A DNA stretch of 64,000 bases, from contig JARGPL010000030.1 in NCBI GenBank assembly GCA_029210175.1, forward strand, positions 62,001 through 126,000. The letters are read 5' to 3'. Both the position numbers and the translations under genes were made by a program. Position 1 is the stretch's first letter, and every line of letters starts with the position of its first letter. The DNA is from Minwuia sp. (GTDB lineage Bacteria > Pseudomonadota > Alphaproteobacteria > Minwuiales > Minwuiaceae). Positions 53,469-63,818 of the stretch are shown here, piece by piece. The notes beneath the pieces were generated by a model. That model worked only from the letters and a program-made list of their open reading frames with translations, searched no databases and was not told where the DNA came from.

Positions 53469-55260
53469 ACGGGTCGAGATCACTGCCGCCGCCCCATCCG
53501 CAACAGCTGATGCGGCGGCGGCAAGCGACTGGCTGACCGCATTCGGTGATGCGCTGCAACGGCGCGACGTGGATGCGGCAGCGTCGCTGTTTCTCGACGA
53601 TGGCCACTGGCGCGACATTCTGGCCTTCAGCTGGCATCTGACCACCGTCAGCGGCATCGCGGACATTCGTGCCCGGCTGAATGCAACCATCGCCACGGCC
53701 GAACCGCGCGGCCTTGCGCTTGCCGACGGTCGCACACCGCCACGCACCGTGAAGCGGGCGGGGCAGGAATCGCTGGAAGTCCTGTTCACCTTCGATACGG
53801 CGGTCGGTCATGGGCAAGGTGTCGTGCGCCTGGTCGAGGACCCGTCAGGCAGCGGGGACCTGAAGGCCTGGACGCTGATGACCGCGCTGCATGACCTGCG
53901 GGACCATCCCGAGCGGTTGAGCGCCGCCCGCGCCGGGGGCGATGCCTTTGCCCGCGAATTTGGCGGTGCCAACTGGCAGGACCACCGGGACCGCGCCCGG
54001 GCCTATGCCGACCGCGAACCGGCGGTCGTGGTTGTGGGTGCGGGACAGGCCGGGCTGGCCATCGCCGCACGGCTGAATGCGCTGGGTGTCGATACCCTGC
54101 TGGTAGAGCGGAACAAGCGCGTTGGTGACAACTGGCGCACCCGCTACCACTCCCTGACCCTGCACAATGAAGTCTACGTCAACCATCTGCCCTACATGCC
54201 GTTCCCGCCGACCTGGCCGGTCTACATTCCGAAGGACATGCTGGCCAACTGGTTCGAGTTCTATGTCGAGGCGATGGAACTGAACTGCTGGACGGACACA
54301 TCGCTGACCAGCGGCGCTTACGATGCGGCGTCCGGCACCTGGACACTGAAGCTGGAGTCCGGCAACGGCAGCAGTCGCACGATGCGACCGCGCCATGTGA
54401 TCATCGCGACCGGTGTCAGCGCCATTCCCGTGATACCGGACCTGCCCGGCCTCGACATGTTCCGGGGCACGGTCATGCATTCGGGTGAATATACCGACGG
54501 CAAGGCCTGGTCGGGCAAGCGGGCACTGGTCATCGGCACGGGCAACAGCGCCCATGACGTTGCCCAGGACCTGCACGCCAGCGGTGCGGACGTCACGATG
54601 GTACAGCGCAGTGCCAGCTACATCGTCAGCCTGGCCGAAGCGCAGAAGGTCTATGCCCTGTATGATGAGGGACCACCGCTGGATGACTGCGACCTGCTCG
54701 CCGCATCCTTCCCCTTCCCCGTGATGCGCCGGTCCTACCAGCTTTCGACCGCCGAGATGAAACAGGTCGACGCAGACCTGCTGAACGGTCTGGAGGCCCG
54801 AGGCTTCAAGCTCGATTTCGGCGAGGGCGAAACCGGGTTCCAGATGAAATACATGCAGCGCGGCGGCGGCTATTACTTCAATGTCGGCTGTTCAGACCTG
54901 ATCGTCAGCGGTGACATCAAACTGTTGCATGACGCGCAGATAACGGGCTTCGCGGAAGACGGCGCACGACTGGATGACGGTACGCTGCAGCCAGTTGATC
55001 TGATTGTCGCGGCCACTGGCTACCTGAACCAGCAGGAAACGGTAAGGACCTGGCTGAACAGCGACGTCGCAGACCGGATCGGACCTGTCTGGGGCTTCAA
55101 TGACGGGGGCGAACTGCGCAACATGTGGTGCCGGACGCCACAACCAGGCCTCTGGTTCACTGCCGGCAGCCTGGCCCAGTGCCGCATATTCTCCCGCTAT
55201 CTCGCCTTGCAGATCAAGGCGTGCGAGGAAGGTCTGATTTCGGCAGACCTCGACGGTTGA
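53455..55260 (+). CDS. NTF2/SnoaL-fused flavin-containing monooxygenase-like protein
   Basis: A 601-residue two-part protein. Residues 1-150 look like an NTF2/SnoaL-like domain (WLTAFGDALQRRDVDAAASLFLDDGHWRDI). The rest is an FMO/NAD(P)-binding oxidoreductase with two Rossmann loops (VVVVGAGQAGLAIAARL and VIGTGNSAHDVAQDL) and RNKRVGDNWRTRYHSLTLHN, the YUCCA/FMO-like FAD motif. It probably oxygenates a heteroatom or carbonyl substrate with NADPH and FAD. The ATG at 53455 is inside the last 14 bp of acuI, so the two are translationally coupled. The ABC ATPase gene follows 35 bp later. Confidence 0.85.
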   Translation: MSTVERVEITAAAPSATADAAAASDWLTAFGDALQRRDVDAAASLFLDDGHWRDILAFSWHLTTVSGIADIRARLNATIATAEPRGLALADGRTPPRTVKRAGQESLEVLFTFDTAVGHGQGVVRLVEDPSGSGDLKAWTLMTALHDLRDHPERLSAARAGGDAFAREFGGANWQDHRDRARAYADREPAVVVVGAGQAGLAIAARLNALGVDTLLVERNKRVGDNWRTRYHSLTLHNEVYVNHLPYMPFPPTWPVYIPKDMLANWFEFYVEAMELNCWTDTSLTSGAYDAASGTWTLKLESGNGSSRTMRPRHVIIATGVSAIPVIPDLPGLDMFRGTVMHSGEYTDGKAWSGKRALVIGTGNSAHDVAQDLHASGADVTMVQRSASYIVSLAEAQKVYALYDEGPPLDDCDLLAASFPFPVMRRSYQLSTAEMKQVDADLLNGLEARGFKLDFGEGETGFQMKYMQRGGGYYFNVGCSDLIVSGDIKLLHDAQITGFAEDGARLDDGTLQPVDLIVAATGYLNQQETVRTWLNSDVADRIGPVWGFNDGGELRNMWCRTPQPGLWFTAGSLAQCRIFSRYLALQIKACEEGLISADLDG

Positions 55261-55295
55261 TGATCGCCCGGTTGAACATCAGTTGAGGCACCGAC

Positions 55296-56342
<1,047 letters not shown>

Positions 56343-56354
56343 CTGTGCCCATCA

Positions 56355-58079
56355 TCAGTCCCGCCAGGGCACGACACCCGGCGGCGCACGGCGACCGATC
56401 CAATGCAGCACCAGCATCAGGATGACGGTTGCGATGACCGTGATGACCGACATGGCCGAAGCAAGGGTCGTGTATCCACCGTCCTCGTAATTGAAGATGG
56501 TCGTGCCAATGGTCTCGTTCCCGGTCGACCAGAGCAGCGCAGAGACCGTGACCTCATTGTAGGCGGTCAGGAACACCAGGATCGCGCCGGACGCCGCTGC
56601 CGGGGCAACCATGGGCAGGAATATCCGCCGCAACCGCCGCCCGAACCCCGCGCCTGCCACGCGCGCCGCATCGTCCAGACTGGGGTCGATCTGGGCATAG
56701 GCCGCCGAAACGGGCTTCATGGCGATGGACAGGAACACGGCCAGATAAGCCACCAGAATGATGCCCAGCGTATTGTAGATCGACAGGTTGAACAGCGGCA
56801 GGGGTCGGATGAAGGCCAGGATGCAGGCGACCGAGATAACCAGGCCTGGCAGGGCAAAACTGACGTCGGCCAGGCCGGAGATGGCACTGGCGATCCGGCG
56901 AAGGTTGCGAACAGGCCGGGCCTCGAAAAATCCGAGCGTCACCGCGTAGGCCGCCAGCAGGAGGGCCGCCAGTCCGGCGACGATCGTCGAATTCATGAAG
57001 GCACGCAGGGTGACCGTCTGGGTAAACAGCACCTCGGTGAAATTCTCGAACGTCAGGGTTTCGAGCGACAGGCGCACGCCGTAGGTCGGGGCCAGCGCGG
57101 TGGTCACCAGCGAAAGTATCGGCAGGACCAGAACGCCCGCGATGAGCAACACGAGAATACCCTCCACCACCGGTCGCGCCGCGCCGAGCCGGAACATCAG
57201 CGTCTGCTGCGCCATGCCGACAAGATGCACCCTTGCGCGGCGCTGCAACCAGACCTGAAGGCCGACAGCGGCAATGGCCATCATGCCGACGAGAATGGAT
57301 ATCATCGCCACATTGGTCAGCATGTCCGGGCCGAAACTGGACATGCGCCGCCAGATCAGGACCGGCAGGGTGGTATAGCGCGCCGGGATACCCAGCAACG
57401 CCTGAATGCCGAAATTGCCGAGCGCCGAGACGAAGGCCAGGGCGAAGGCGGCAATCAGGTTCGGCACCAGCAGAGGCAGGGCGACCCGGCGCAGCATCAG
57501 CCAGGCATTTGCACCGAACACCCGTGATGCATCGGACAGTTCCCCCGGCAGGCTGCGCAGGGCGGCGCGCATGACAAGGAAGACAAGCGGGCCGTGCTGC
57601 AATGCCAGCAGCACGATGATGCCTTCGCGGGAGTAGAGCGGATGAGCACTGCCGATTTCCGGTGCCAGACCGAGCCATTGCAGCAGCGCACTGCCCGGCC
57701 CCAGAGCCTGAATCCAGGCGATTGCCGTGACATGCGGCGGAATCATCATGGGCAGCAGGATGAGGAAGATGAACGGACCACGGGCGCGCACGTCCGTCAG
57801 GCCGATCAGGCAGGCCAGCACCGTGCCGTACAACAGCGCCAGGATCGCCGACAGGAAACTGGTTTCGAACGAATGCCACATCGCACGCTGGACCGACCTG
57901 CTCTGCAGCGTGTCGATCAGGGGCGAAACGGCAATCGCGCCGCCCGGTGCCAGCCCCTCCAGCGCGATCATTGCCAGCGGGAACCCGCAGAGCACAGTCC
58001 CCAGCAACAGAAGAACGGCGAGGGTGCTGCCCTCGCCGTTCCAGTTCCGGCCCACCAGATGTGACAGGGGGTGCCTCAA
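56355..58079 (-). CDS. Iron(III)-type ABC transporter permease (fused FbpB-like)
   Basis: A 574-residue permease made of two homologous binding-protein-dependent halves, each about 6 membrane segments, with ABC-coupling loops near SLPGELSDASRVFGANAWLM and DPSLDDAARVAGAGFGRRLRR (the EAA motifs). The start appears to be TTG at 58079 overlapping the stop of the binding protein gene (TTGA), since no early ATG is in frame. Such fused permeases serve Fe3+ or 2-aminoethylphosphonate importers. Its ATPase is presumably the convergent gene at 55296. Confidence 0.9.
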   Translation of the reverse strand: MRHPLSHLVGRNWNGEGSTLAVLLLLGTVLCGFPLAMIALEGLAPGGAIAVSPLIDTLQSRSVQRAMWHSFETSFLSAILALLYGTVLACLIGLTDVRARGPFIFLILLPMMIPPHVTAIAWIQALGPGSALLQWLGLAPEIGSAHPLYSREGIIVLLALQHGPLVFLVMRAALRSLPGELSDASRVFGANAWLMLRRVALPLLVPNLIAAFALAFVSALGNFGIQALLGIPARYTTLPVLIWRRMSSFGPDMLTNVAMISILVGMMAIAAVGLQVWLQRRARVHLVGMAQQTLMFRLGAARPVVEGILVLLIAGVLVLPILSLVTTALAPTYGVRLSLETLTFENFTEVLFTQTVTLRAFMNSTIVAGLAALLLAAYAVTLGFFEARPVRNLRRIASAISGLADVSFALPGLVISVACILAFIRPLPLFNLSIYNTLGIILVAYLAVFLSIAMKPVSAAYAQIDPSLDDAARVAGAGFGRRLRRIFLPMVAPAAASGAILVFLTAYNEVTVSALLWSTGNETIGTTIFNYEDGGYTTLASAMSVITVIATVILMLVLHWIGRRAPPGVVPWRD

Positions 58080-59053
58080 CCGCCGAATATATCCTCGAAC
58101 TTCAGACGGTAGGCGGCTGCATTCTTCAGGGCATCAGCCGGATCGAACGGCATCAGCTTGATCTCTTCGCGACCCGGAAATCCCTCAGGCGGCGCGATGC
58201 CCGGATGGGCGGCCAGATAGCCCTGATCTGCGGCCATCTGCTGGCCCTCGATGGACAACAGGAAGTCGACAAAAGCCTTCGCAGCATCCGGGTTCCTGGC
58301 GGTGGACAGGATCGCCACCGGCTCCGTCACGGCGGAAACGCCCTCCTCCGGAAACACGAACGCGACCGGCGCACCCTTCAGCCTGTTGCGGATCGGCAGG
58401 AAGTCGACAACGAACCCGTAAAGCTTTTCGCCACCGGCAATCGCCTTGTAGGTGCCACCGTTGCCGCCCTTCGGGTTGGCGCCCTGGTCCGCCAGTGCCT
58501 GATAGAAATCCCAGCCCAGATCCGGATTCGCGGTCAGCGTTGCCATGTGAATCGTCGCCGCGCCTGAAGTCAGCGGCGACGGCATCGCGATCAGGTTCCT
58601 GGCCTCCGGCTTCGCGAGGTCCTTGTAGGACGTCGGCACCATCGGCGCGTTCGTGTTGTAAATGATGCCCGTGGTGATCAGCTTGGTGGAGAAATAGAAC
58701 CGGTCCTTGTCCATAAGTGCCGGGTCATAGGCCTCAACGCTGGCACCGGAATGGGCCATCAGGCGACCTTCCTGCTTCAGCCCCTCCATCGTCACCATGT
58801 CGGCGATCAGCAGGATATCGGCCTGCGGTGCGCCGGCCGCGAACTCGGCCCGCAGCTTCGCCATCATCTTGGTGGTGCCATCACGCACCCATTCAACCTC
58901 GATACCGGGGTTCTTGGCGATGAACGCATCAACTGTCTGCTGCGCATCCTTGTTGGGTTGCGATGTATAGATGACAAGCTTGCCCGTTGCGGCCTGGGCC
59001 GCGCTTGCAGTCAATCCTGCCGCGAGCAGTGTTGCCAGTACGAACCGTTTCAT
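58076..59053 (-). CDS. ABC transporter extracellular substrate-binding protein
   Basis: A 325-residue periplasmic protein. Signal peptide KRFVLATLLAAGLTASAAQA, then KLVIYTSQPNKDAQQTVDAFIAKNPGIEVEWVRDGT, typical of the iron(III)/AEP-binding group. The tyrosine pair that coordinates iron in FbpA is not evident, so a substrate other than ferric iron, such as a phosphonate or polyamine, is possible. The permease starts within its stop (4-bp overlap). Its promoter should lie in the 124-bp gap to the sulfatase gene's end at 59178. Confidence 0.88.
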   Translation of the reverse strand: MKRFVLATLLAAGLTASAAQAATGKLVIYTSQPNKDAQQTVDAFIAKNPGIEVEWVRDGTTKMMAKLRAEFAAGAPQADILLIADMVTMEGLKQEGRLMAHSGASVEAYDPALMDKDRFYFSTKLITTGIIYNTNAPMVPTSYKDLAKPEARNLIAMPSPLTSGAATIHMATLTANPDLGWDFYQALADQGANPKGGNGGTYKAIAGGEKLYGFVVDFLPIRNRLKGAPVAFVFPEEGVSAVTEPVAILSTARNPDAAKAFVDFLLSIEGQQMAADQGYLAAHPGIAPPEGFPGREEIKLMPFDPADALKNAAAYRLKFEDIFGG

Positions 59054-59177
59054 GTGTCTCGTCCCCTGTCTGAAGGTTTTGCATCGCGAACGGGTGGTGG
59101 CGCCCGCGATCGTCGCGGAAGCTAGATGCGAAATATGACAATCGTCTGTCAGGTGATGTGCGGCTGTGCCGACGGGG

Positions 59178-61457
59178 CTACTGTCTTGCCATCTCCGCAT
59201 TGCCGATCATTTCCCCATCCAGCGCGCCACGCGGATGCAGGTCGACACCAACGCGGGTCAGCGTGCCCGTGAAACCGTATGGCGCTTCATAGGTGCCAAC
59301 CGGGCTGCCCCGATCCCGTCCGATGTCCAGCCCCGACCAGGACACGAATGGCCCGAAGGTCAGATGCGTGCGCACCGATCCGGCTGCCTGACCGTCGATC
59401 TGCAGCGTATAGACGATTCCCGCACGCTGTCCGTCGGCGCTGGCCGGAACCTGTCTCGCCTGCAGGCCCAGCGACGCGGTGCCTGCCGGGATCGGTTGTT
59501 CGGACGTGACCTGTGTCAGTTCGCCGCCAATATTGGCCACATGCACCAGCCGACCCGTTGCGTCCATGTACAGCGCATAGCCCGATGTCGCATCGCCGTG
59601 GGCGATCAGAATTCCTTCCGGCATCGTCCCGCCATCAATCGCCACATGCGCGGTGATATCGTAGTTCCGCTCCCGAATGTCCGGCGCCACTTCGGTGGGG
59701 ATGTGGCCCATTCCCATGTGGAAATCGAAGCGCGTGCGCGCGCCCTGATGCCGCTCGGCGTTCTCCGCAAACCGCTCGGCGAACCGGTCATCCAGGGGCA
59801 GGACATTGTGGCCCGCGGCCTCTTCCCACCAAAGCGCGATCATGGCCTGCAACCTTTCCGGATGCCTTTCCGCCAGGTCAGTGCTCTCGGAGAAGTCCTT
59901 GTCCAGGTGATACAGCTCCCAGACGTCGTCATCGAACGGCTTGCCCCGCGGGTGATAGGCCACGGCCTTCCAGCCGTCGTGGACGATACCCCGATGACCG
60001 AACATCTCGAAATATTGCGCGCCTGTGCGCGATGGTGCCTCGGCATCGGTCAGGCTGGCGGCAAAGCTTTCCCCCTCGATGGGCATCTGCGGCACACCAT
60101 TGACGGTTTCGGGCGCCGGGATACCGACAATATCCAGCAGCGTTGGCACCAGATCGCTGACGTGGGCGAACTGATGGCGCAGCCCCGGCTCGGTCCCCAA
60201 TCCCTTCGGCCATGAAATGACCAGGGGGTCGCGAATTCCGCCGCCGTGGGTGTTCTGCTTGTAGCGCTTCAGCGGCGTGTTAGCTGCCATCGCCCAGCCA
60301 AAGGGGAAGTTGGTGTGGGTATCAGGGCCACCGATGTCGTCGATCCGCGCGATCTTCTCCGGCACCGATTCCTTGCGCCCGTTGAATGGTCCCATGGCAT
60401 TGACGAAGCCGAACGGGCCGCCTTCCTGGCTGGCGCCATTGTCGGACATGACGATGATGATCGTGTCATCACGCACACCCGCCTGATCCAGAAAGCCGAT
60501 CAGCCGCGCCAGATGCTGATCCGCATGGTCGAGCATCGCCGCGTAGGCTGATTGCAGGCGCGTGAACAGACGCTGCTCATCGGGGCCGAATTCGGACCAG
60601 GGCCGGACATTGTCATTGATCGGTGGCATGGCGGTGTCGGGCGGAACAAGCCCCAGTTCCTTCTGCCGCGACAGGCGCCGATCCCGTTCCACCTCCCAAC
60701 CGTCGGCGAACATGGCGTCATAGCTCCTGATCAGATCAAACGGGGCCTGATGCGGGGCATGGCATGCGCCAAAGGAGAGCAGCGTCATCCATGGCACATC
60801 CGGCTGCTCCGCGATGTGGTTGGACAGGAACCTGATCCCCTCATCCACCAGATCACTGGTCAGATGATAGCCGTCGGCGTAGCTGCCCGGCGGATCGATG
60901 TGGGAATTGTCGCGCACCAGTTCAGGCGAGAACTGATCGGTCTCCGCATCCATGAAGCCATAGAAGCGATCGAAGCCGCGCCCCAGCGGCCAGCCGTCAA
61001 AGGGTCCCGCCGAACCGGTTTCCGTCAGTGGCGTCACATGCCACTTGCCCAGCATGTAATTGCGATAGCCGTGTGGTCGCAGCATTTCCGCGATGGTGCC
61101 CGCATGCCTGCTGATCTTGCCGGTATAACCCGGATAGCCGCTGTCAAAGTTTGCCAGGCTGCCGACACCGACCGAATGATGGTTTCGCCCGGTCAGCAGC
61201 GCCGCGCGGGTGGTCGAGCACATGGCCGTGGTGTGAAAGCCGGAATAGCGCAGCCCACGCGCCGCCAGCGCGTCAATTGTCGGCGTCCGGATGGTCGAGC
61301 CATAGCAGCCGAAGTCAGAGAACCCGACGTCGTCGAACAGCACCATCAGGATGTTCGGTGCGCCCTTTGGCGGTGACGGTCTTTCCGGCCACCAGGGCTG
61401 TGAATCGGCAATCGTGCGCCCGATCTTCCCCGGAAAGCCACGTTGCTGCTCGGCCAT
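59178..61457 (-). CDS. Type I arylsulfatase
   Basis: A 759-residue formylglycine sulfatase. Metal and active-site elements: LMVLFDDVGFSDFGCYGS, the modification site CSTTRAALLTGRNHHSVG (note Thr where Pro/Ala is usual in CxPxR), GKWHVTP, MSDNGASQEG with the Asp-Asn metal ligands and the histidine/lysine in KQNTHGG. A long linker leads to a C-terminal beta-rich domain (about 590-759). No signal peptide is visible (MAEQQRGFPGKIG), so it may act in the cytoplasm. GGGGAGGGG is upstream. It is the intact paralogue of the decayed gene at 11968. Divergent from a CaiB/BaiF gene across a 125-bp gap with a candidate operator. Confidence 0.9.
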   Translation of the reverse strand: MAEQQRGFPGKIGRTIADSQPWWPERPSPPKGAPNILMVLFDDVGFSDFGCYGSTIRTPTIDALAARGLRYSGFHTTAMCSTTRAALLTGRNHHSVGVGSLANFDSGYPGYTGKISRHAGTIAEMLRPHGYRNYMLGKWHVTPLTETGSAGPFDGWPLGRGFDRFYGFMDAETDQFSPELVRDNSHIDPPGSYADGYHLTSDLVDEGIRFLSNHIAEQPDVPWMTLLSFGACHAPHQAPFDLIRSYDAMFADGWEVERDRRLSRQKELGLVPPDTAMPPINDNVRPWSEFGPDEQRLFTRLQSAYAAMLDHADQHLARLIGFLDQAGVRDDTIIIVMSDNGASQEGGPFGFVNAMGPFNGRKESVPEKIARIDDIGGPDTHTNFPFGWAMAANTPLKRYKQNTHGGGIRDPLVISWPKGLGTEPGLRHQFAHVSDLVPTLLDIVGIPAPETVNGVPQMPIEGESFAASLTDAEAPSRTGAQYFEMFGHRGIVHDGWKAVAYHPRGKPFDDDVWELYHLDKDFSESTDLAERHPERLQAMIALWWEEAAGHNVLPLDDRFAERFAENAERHQGARTRFDFHMGMGHIPTEVAPDIRERNYDITAHVAIDGGTMPEGILIAHGDATSGYALYMDATGRLVHVANIGGELTQVTSEQPIPAGTASLGLQARQVPASADGQRAGIVYTLQIDGQAAGSVRTHLTFGPFVSWSGLDIGRDRGSPVGTYEAPYGFTGTLTRVGVDLHPRGALDGEMIGNAEMARQ

Positions 61458-61541
61458 GTTGCTGCCCCTCCCCTGAAACTTTTGACGGGACATTAGCCTG
61501 CTTGTTCCGCCGGGGCGAGTGATGCTCCGTCCTGCTCGCAA

Positions 61542-61560
61542 ACTGGTCTATAAGACCGGT
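61542..61560. promoter_or_regulatory. Inverted repeat, possible TetR-type operator
   Basis: Arms ACTGGTCT and AGACCGGT (7 of 8 paired) around ATA, in the divergent gap between arylsulfatase and the CoA-transferase gene, 22 bp before the latter's ATG. TATAAG overlaps it and could be a -10. GACCGGTC-type dyads are common TetR-family sites; the regulator is not in this window. Confidence 0.5.
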
Positions 61561-61582
61561 CAGTCTGATGGGAGAGAGCCGC

Positions 61583-62743
61583 ATGAACATCGATACTCTG
61601 GCCGGTGTCCGCGTAATCGAGATGAGCCACATGATCATGGGTCCGTCGTGCGGCATGTTCCTCGCCATGTTCGGCGCTGACGTGATCAAGGTGGAACCGC
61701 CGGAAGGCGACCGGACGCGGGCGCTGACCGGCATGGGTACGGGCTTCTTCCCGGTATTCAACCGGGGCAAGCGGTCCGTCACCCTGGACCTGAACACCGA
61801 CGCGGGGATGCAGGCGCTGCATGCCCTGCTGGCAGACGCCGATGTCTTCATCGAGAATTTCCGCGACGGGTCCCTGGAAAAGCGCGGGCTGGATGCAGCC
61901 ACCTTGCGCAAGCGCTATCCGCGGCTGATCGCGGCGCCGCACAAAGGCTTCCTGCATGGCCCTTACAAGGACCGGACCGCCCTGGACGAGGTCGTGCAGA
62001 TGATGACCGGCCTCGCCTACATGACCGGCCCGACAGGGCGGCCCCTGCGCGTCGGATCATCGGCCAACGACATCATGGCCGGCATGTTCGGGACGATGGG
62101 AATCATGGCAGCCCTGATGGATCGCGACAAATCCGGGGAGGGCCGCGAGGTGCGCGTCGGCCTGTTCGAGAACTGCCTGCTGATGGTCGCCCAGCACATG
62201 GTGCAGTTCGACCTGCTGGGCACGGAAGCCCCGCCGATGCCGGAAAGGGATTTCTCCTGGCCGGTCTATGACATCTTCGAGACGTCGGACGGGCAACAGC
62301 TGTTCATCGGCGCGGTCACGCTTGGCCATTGGGACTCGCTTTGTGGCCTGCTCGGGCTGCAGGAATTGCTGGGGCGCGACGACCTCAAATCCAAGATGGA
62401 TCAGATCGACGCCCGTTCCTGGACGATCCCGCTGATCGCCACAGCCGTGAAGAACCATGCCCTGGCCGAGCTGGAGGCCGCATTCCTGCCGCTGGGCATT
62501 CCCTATGCGCCGATTGCGCGGCCTGCCCAGATGTATGACGACCGGCACGTCAATCGCCCCGGCGGTCTGCTGACTTCCGACTACAACGGCAAGTCCTTTC
62601 GCGCGCCGGGTCTGCCGCTGGACATCGACGGGCAACCCACAGGATTCGATGCCGAAGTTCCGGCGATCGGTGAGCATACCGAGGAAGTGCTGCGTGCCGC
62701 CGGGCTGGACAAGTCGACAATTGCCGCAGCGTCTGGCAAATAG
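61583..62743 (+). CDS. CaiB/BaiF family CoA-transferase
   Basis: A 386-residue class III CoA-transferase. N-terminal LAGVRVIEMSHMIMGPSCGMFLAMFGADVIKVEPPEGD; the catalytic aspartate is in DRTALDEVVQMMTGL (Asp that forms the acyl anhydride); RVGSSANDIMAGMFGTMGIMAAL is the family's conserved centre. It exchanges CoA between acyl-CoA and a free acid; substrate unknown. GGGAGAG is upstream of ATG 61583. Placed before a TRAP transporter, it may activate the acid the transporter brings in. Confidence 0.88.
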   Translation: MNIDTLAGVRVIEMSHMIMGPSCGMFLAMFGADVIKVEPPEGDRTRALTGMGTGFFPVFNRGKRSVTLDLNTDAGMQALHALLADADVFIENFRDGSLEKRGLDAATLRKRYPRLIAAPHKGFLHGPYKDRTALDEVVQMMTGLAYMTGPTGRPLRVGSSANDIMAGMFGTMGIMAALMDRDKSGEGREVRVGLFENCLLMVAQHMVQFDLLGTEAPPMPERDFSWPVYDIFETSDGQQLFIGAVTLGHWDSLCGLLGLQELLGRDDLKSKMDQIDARSWTIPLIATAVKNHALAELEAAFLPLGIPYAPIARPAQMYDDRHVNRPGGLLTSDYNGKSFRAPGLPLDIDGQPTGFDAEVPAIGEHTEEVLRAAGLDKSTIAAASGK

Positions 62744-62775
62744 AAAGCAATCAACATCAAGTTGGAGGGAACCCC

Positions 62776-63780
62776 ATGAAAAAAAAGATCCTGCTGACGG
62801 CAGTTGCCGTCGCCGCACTGGCCGGAATGGGCCAGTCAGGTACCGCACAGGCTGCCGAAACCATGCGTTGCAGCCATCAGCTGCCGCCGCAGCACCACAT
62901 TGCCCGCGTCATCGACCGCTGGGCCGCCGAAGTCGAGAAGCAGTCGAACGGTGATATCGACGTTCAGATCTTTGGCGCCAACAGCCTGTCCGGCGCGAAG
63001 GAAAACATCCCCTCCGTTGCCAAGGGCAGCATCGAATGCGCGTTCTCGGTGAACTTCCAGTGGGGCAAGACCCTGCCGCTGATGAACGTGACCCTGAAGC
63101 CCTATGCGGTCACCAGTCTTGGCGTCCTCGCCGGCTGGCCGGATTCGGAAGCCGCCGAGTTTCTCGAGGCTGCGCTGCTGAAGAAGGGCGTGCGCAACGT
63201 CGCCTGGCTGTTCACCACCCGCATGAGCGCCTACACATCCAAGGGCAAGGCCCTGCTGACCCCGGCCGATTTCAAGGGCGTCAAGATTCGCGGTCTGAAC
63301 CCCATCGTTGATGCCGGTCTGTCCGCCCTGGGTGCGGCACCGTCAGCCATGTCCGGGTCCAAGGTCTACCAGGCCCTGTCCACCGGTGTCATCGACGCCG
63401 GCCTGACCGACATCGCCGCCACCTGGTCGCGCAAGTACTACGAAGTGCAGGATCAGGTCGTGGCCTCGCCGCTGTTCAGCGTCTTCTTCCATGGCTACGT
63501 CAATCCGGCCTGGTATGACGGCCTGAGCGACGCCAACAAGGGCGCACTGGCTGAAGCCGGTGCCAAGGCTGCAGTCTGGGCCGTGGCCGAGACCGAAAAG
63601 GCCGCAGGTGCCGCGCCGTACAACCTCGCCACCAAGAACGTCACGGTGCACATGCACACCGCCAAGCAGGTTGCGGTCATGAAGGCCGTCATGGGCCCGG
63701 CATTCGATGCAGCATTTGCCGCCGAGACTGGCGAAGACGGCAAGAAGCTGCTGGCACTGGTCAACAAGATCGGCGAGTAA
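62776..63780 (+). CDS. dctP: TRAP transporter substrate-binding protein DctP
   Basis: A 334-residue periplasmic binding protein. Signal peptide KKKILLTAVAVAALAGMGQS ending near AQA. The family core includes FGANSLSGAKENIPSVAKGSIECA, the conserved arginine-type ligand in FKGVKIRGLNPIVD, and ALSTGVIDAGLTD. It captures organic acids or related anions for the DctQM membrane pair. GGAGG lies upstream of the ATG. Its small permease starts 38 bp later. Confidence 0.92.
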   Translation: MKKKILLTAVAVAALAGMGQSGTAQAAETMRCSHQLPPQHHIARVIDRWAAEVEKQSNGDIDVQIFGANSLSGAKENIPSVAKGSIECAFSVNFQWGKTLPLMNVTLKPYAVTSLGVLAGWPDSEAAEFLEAALLKKGVRNVAWLFTTRMSAYTSKGKALLTPADFKGVKIRGLNPIVDAGLSALGAAPSAMSGSKVYQALSTGVIDAGLTDIAATWSRKYYEVQDQVVASPLFSVFFHGYVNPAWYDGLSDANKGALAEAGAKAAVWAVAETEKAAGAAPYNLATKNVTVHMHTAKQVAVMKAVMGPAFDAAFAAETGEDGKKLLALVNKIGE

Positions 63781-63818
63781 GCCATCGAACGCGCGATAGC
63801 GGCCCGCAGGGGCACATC

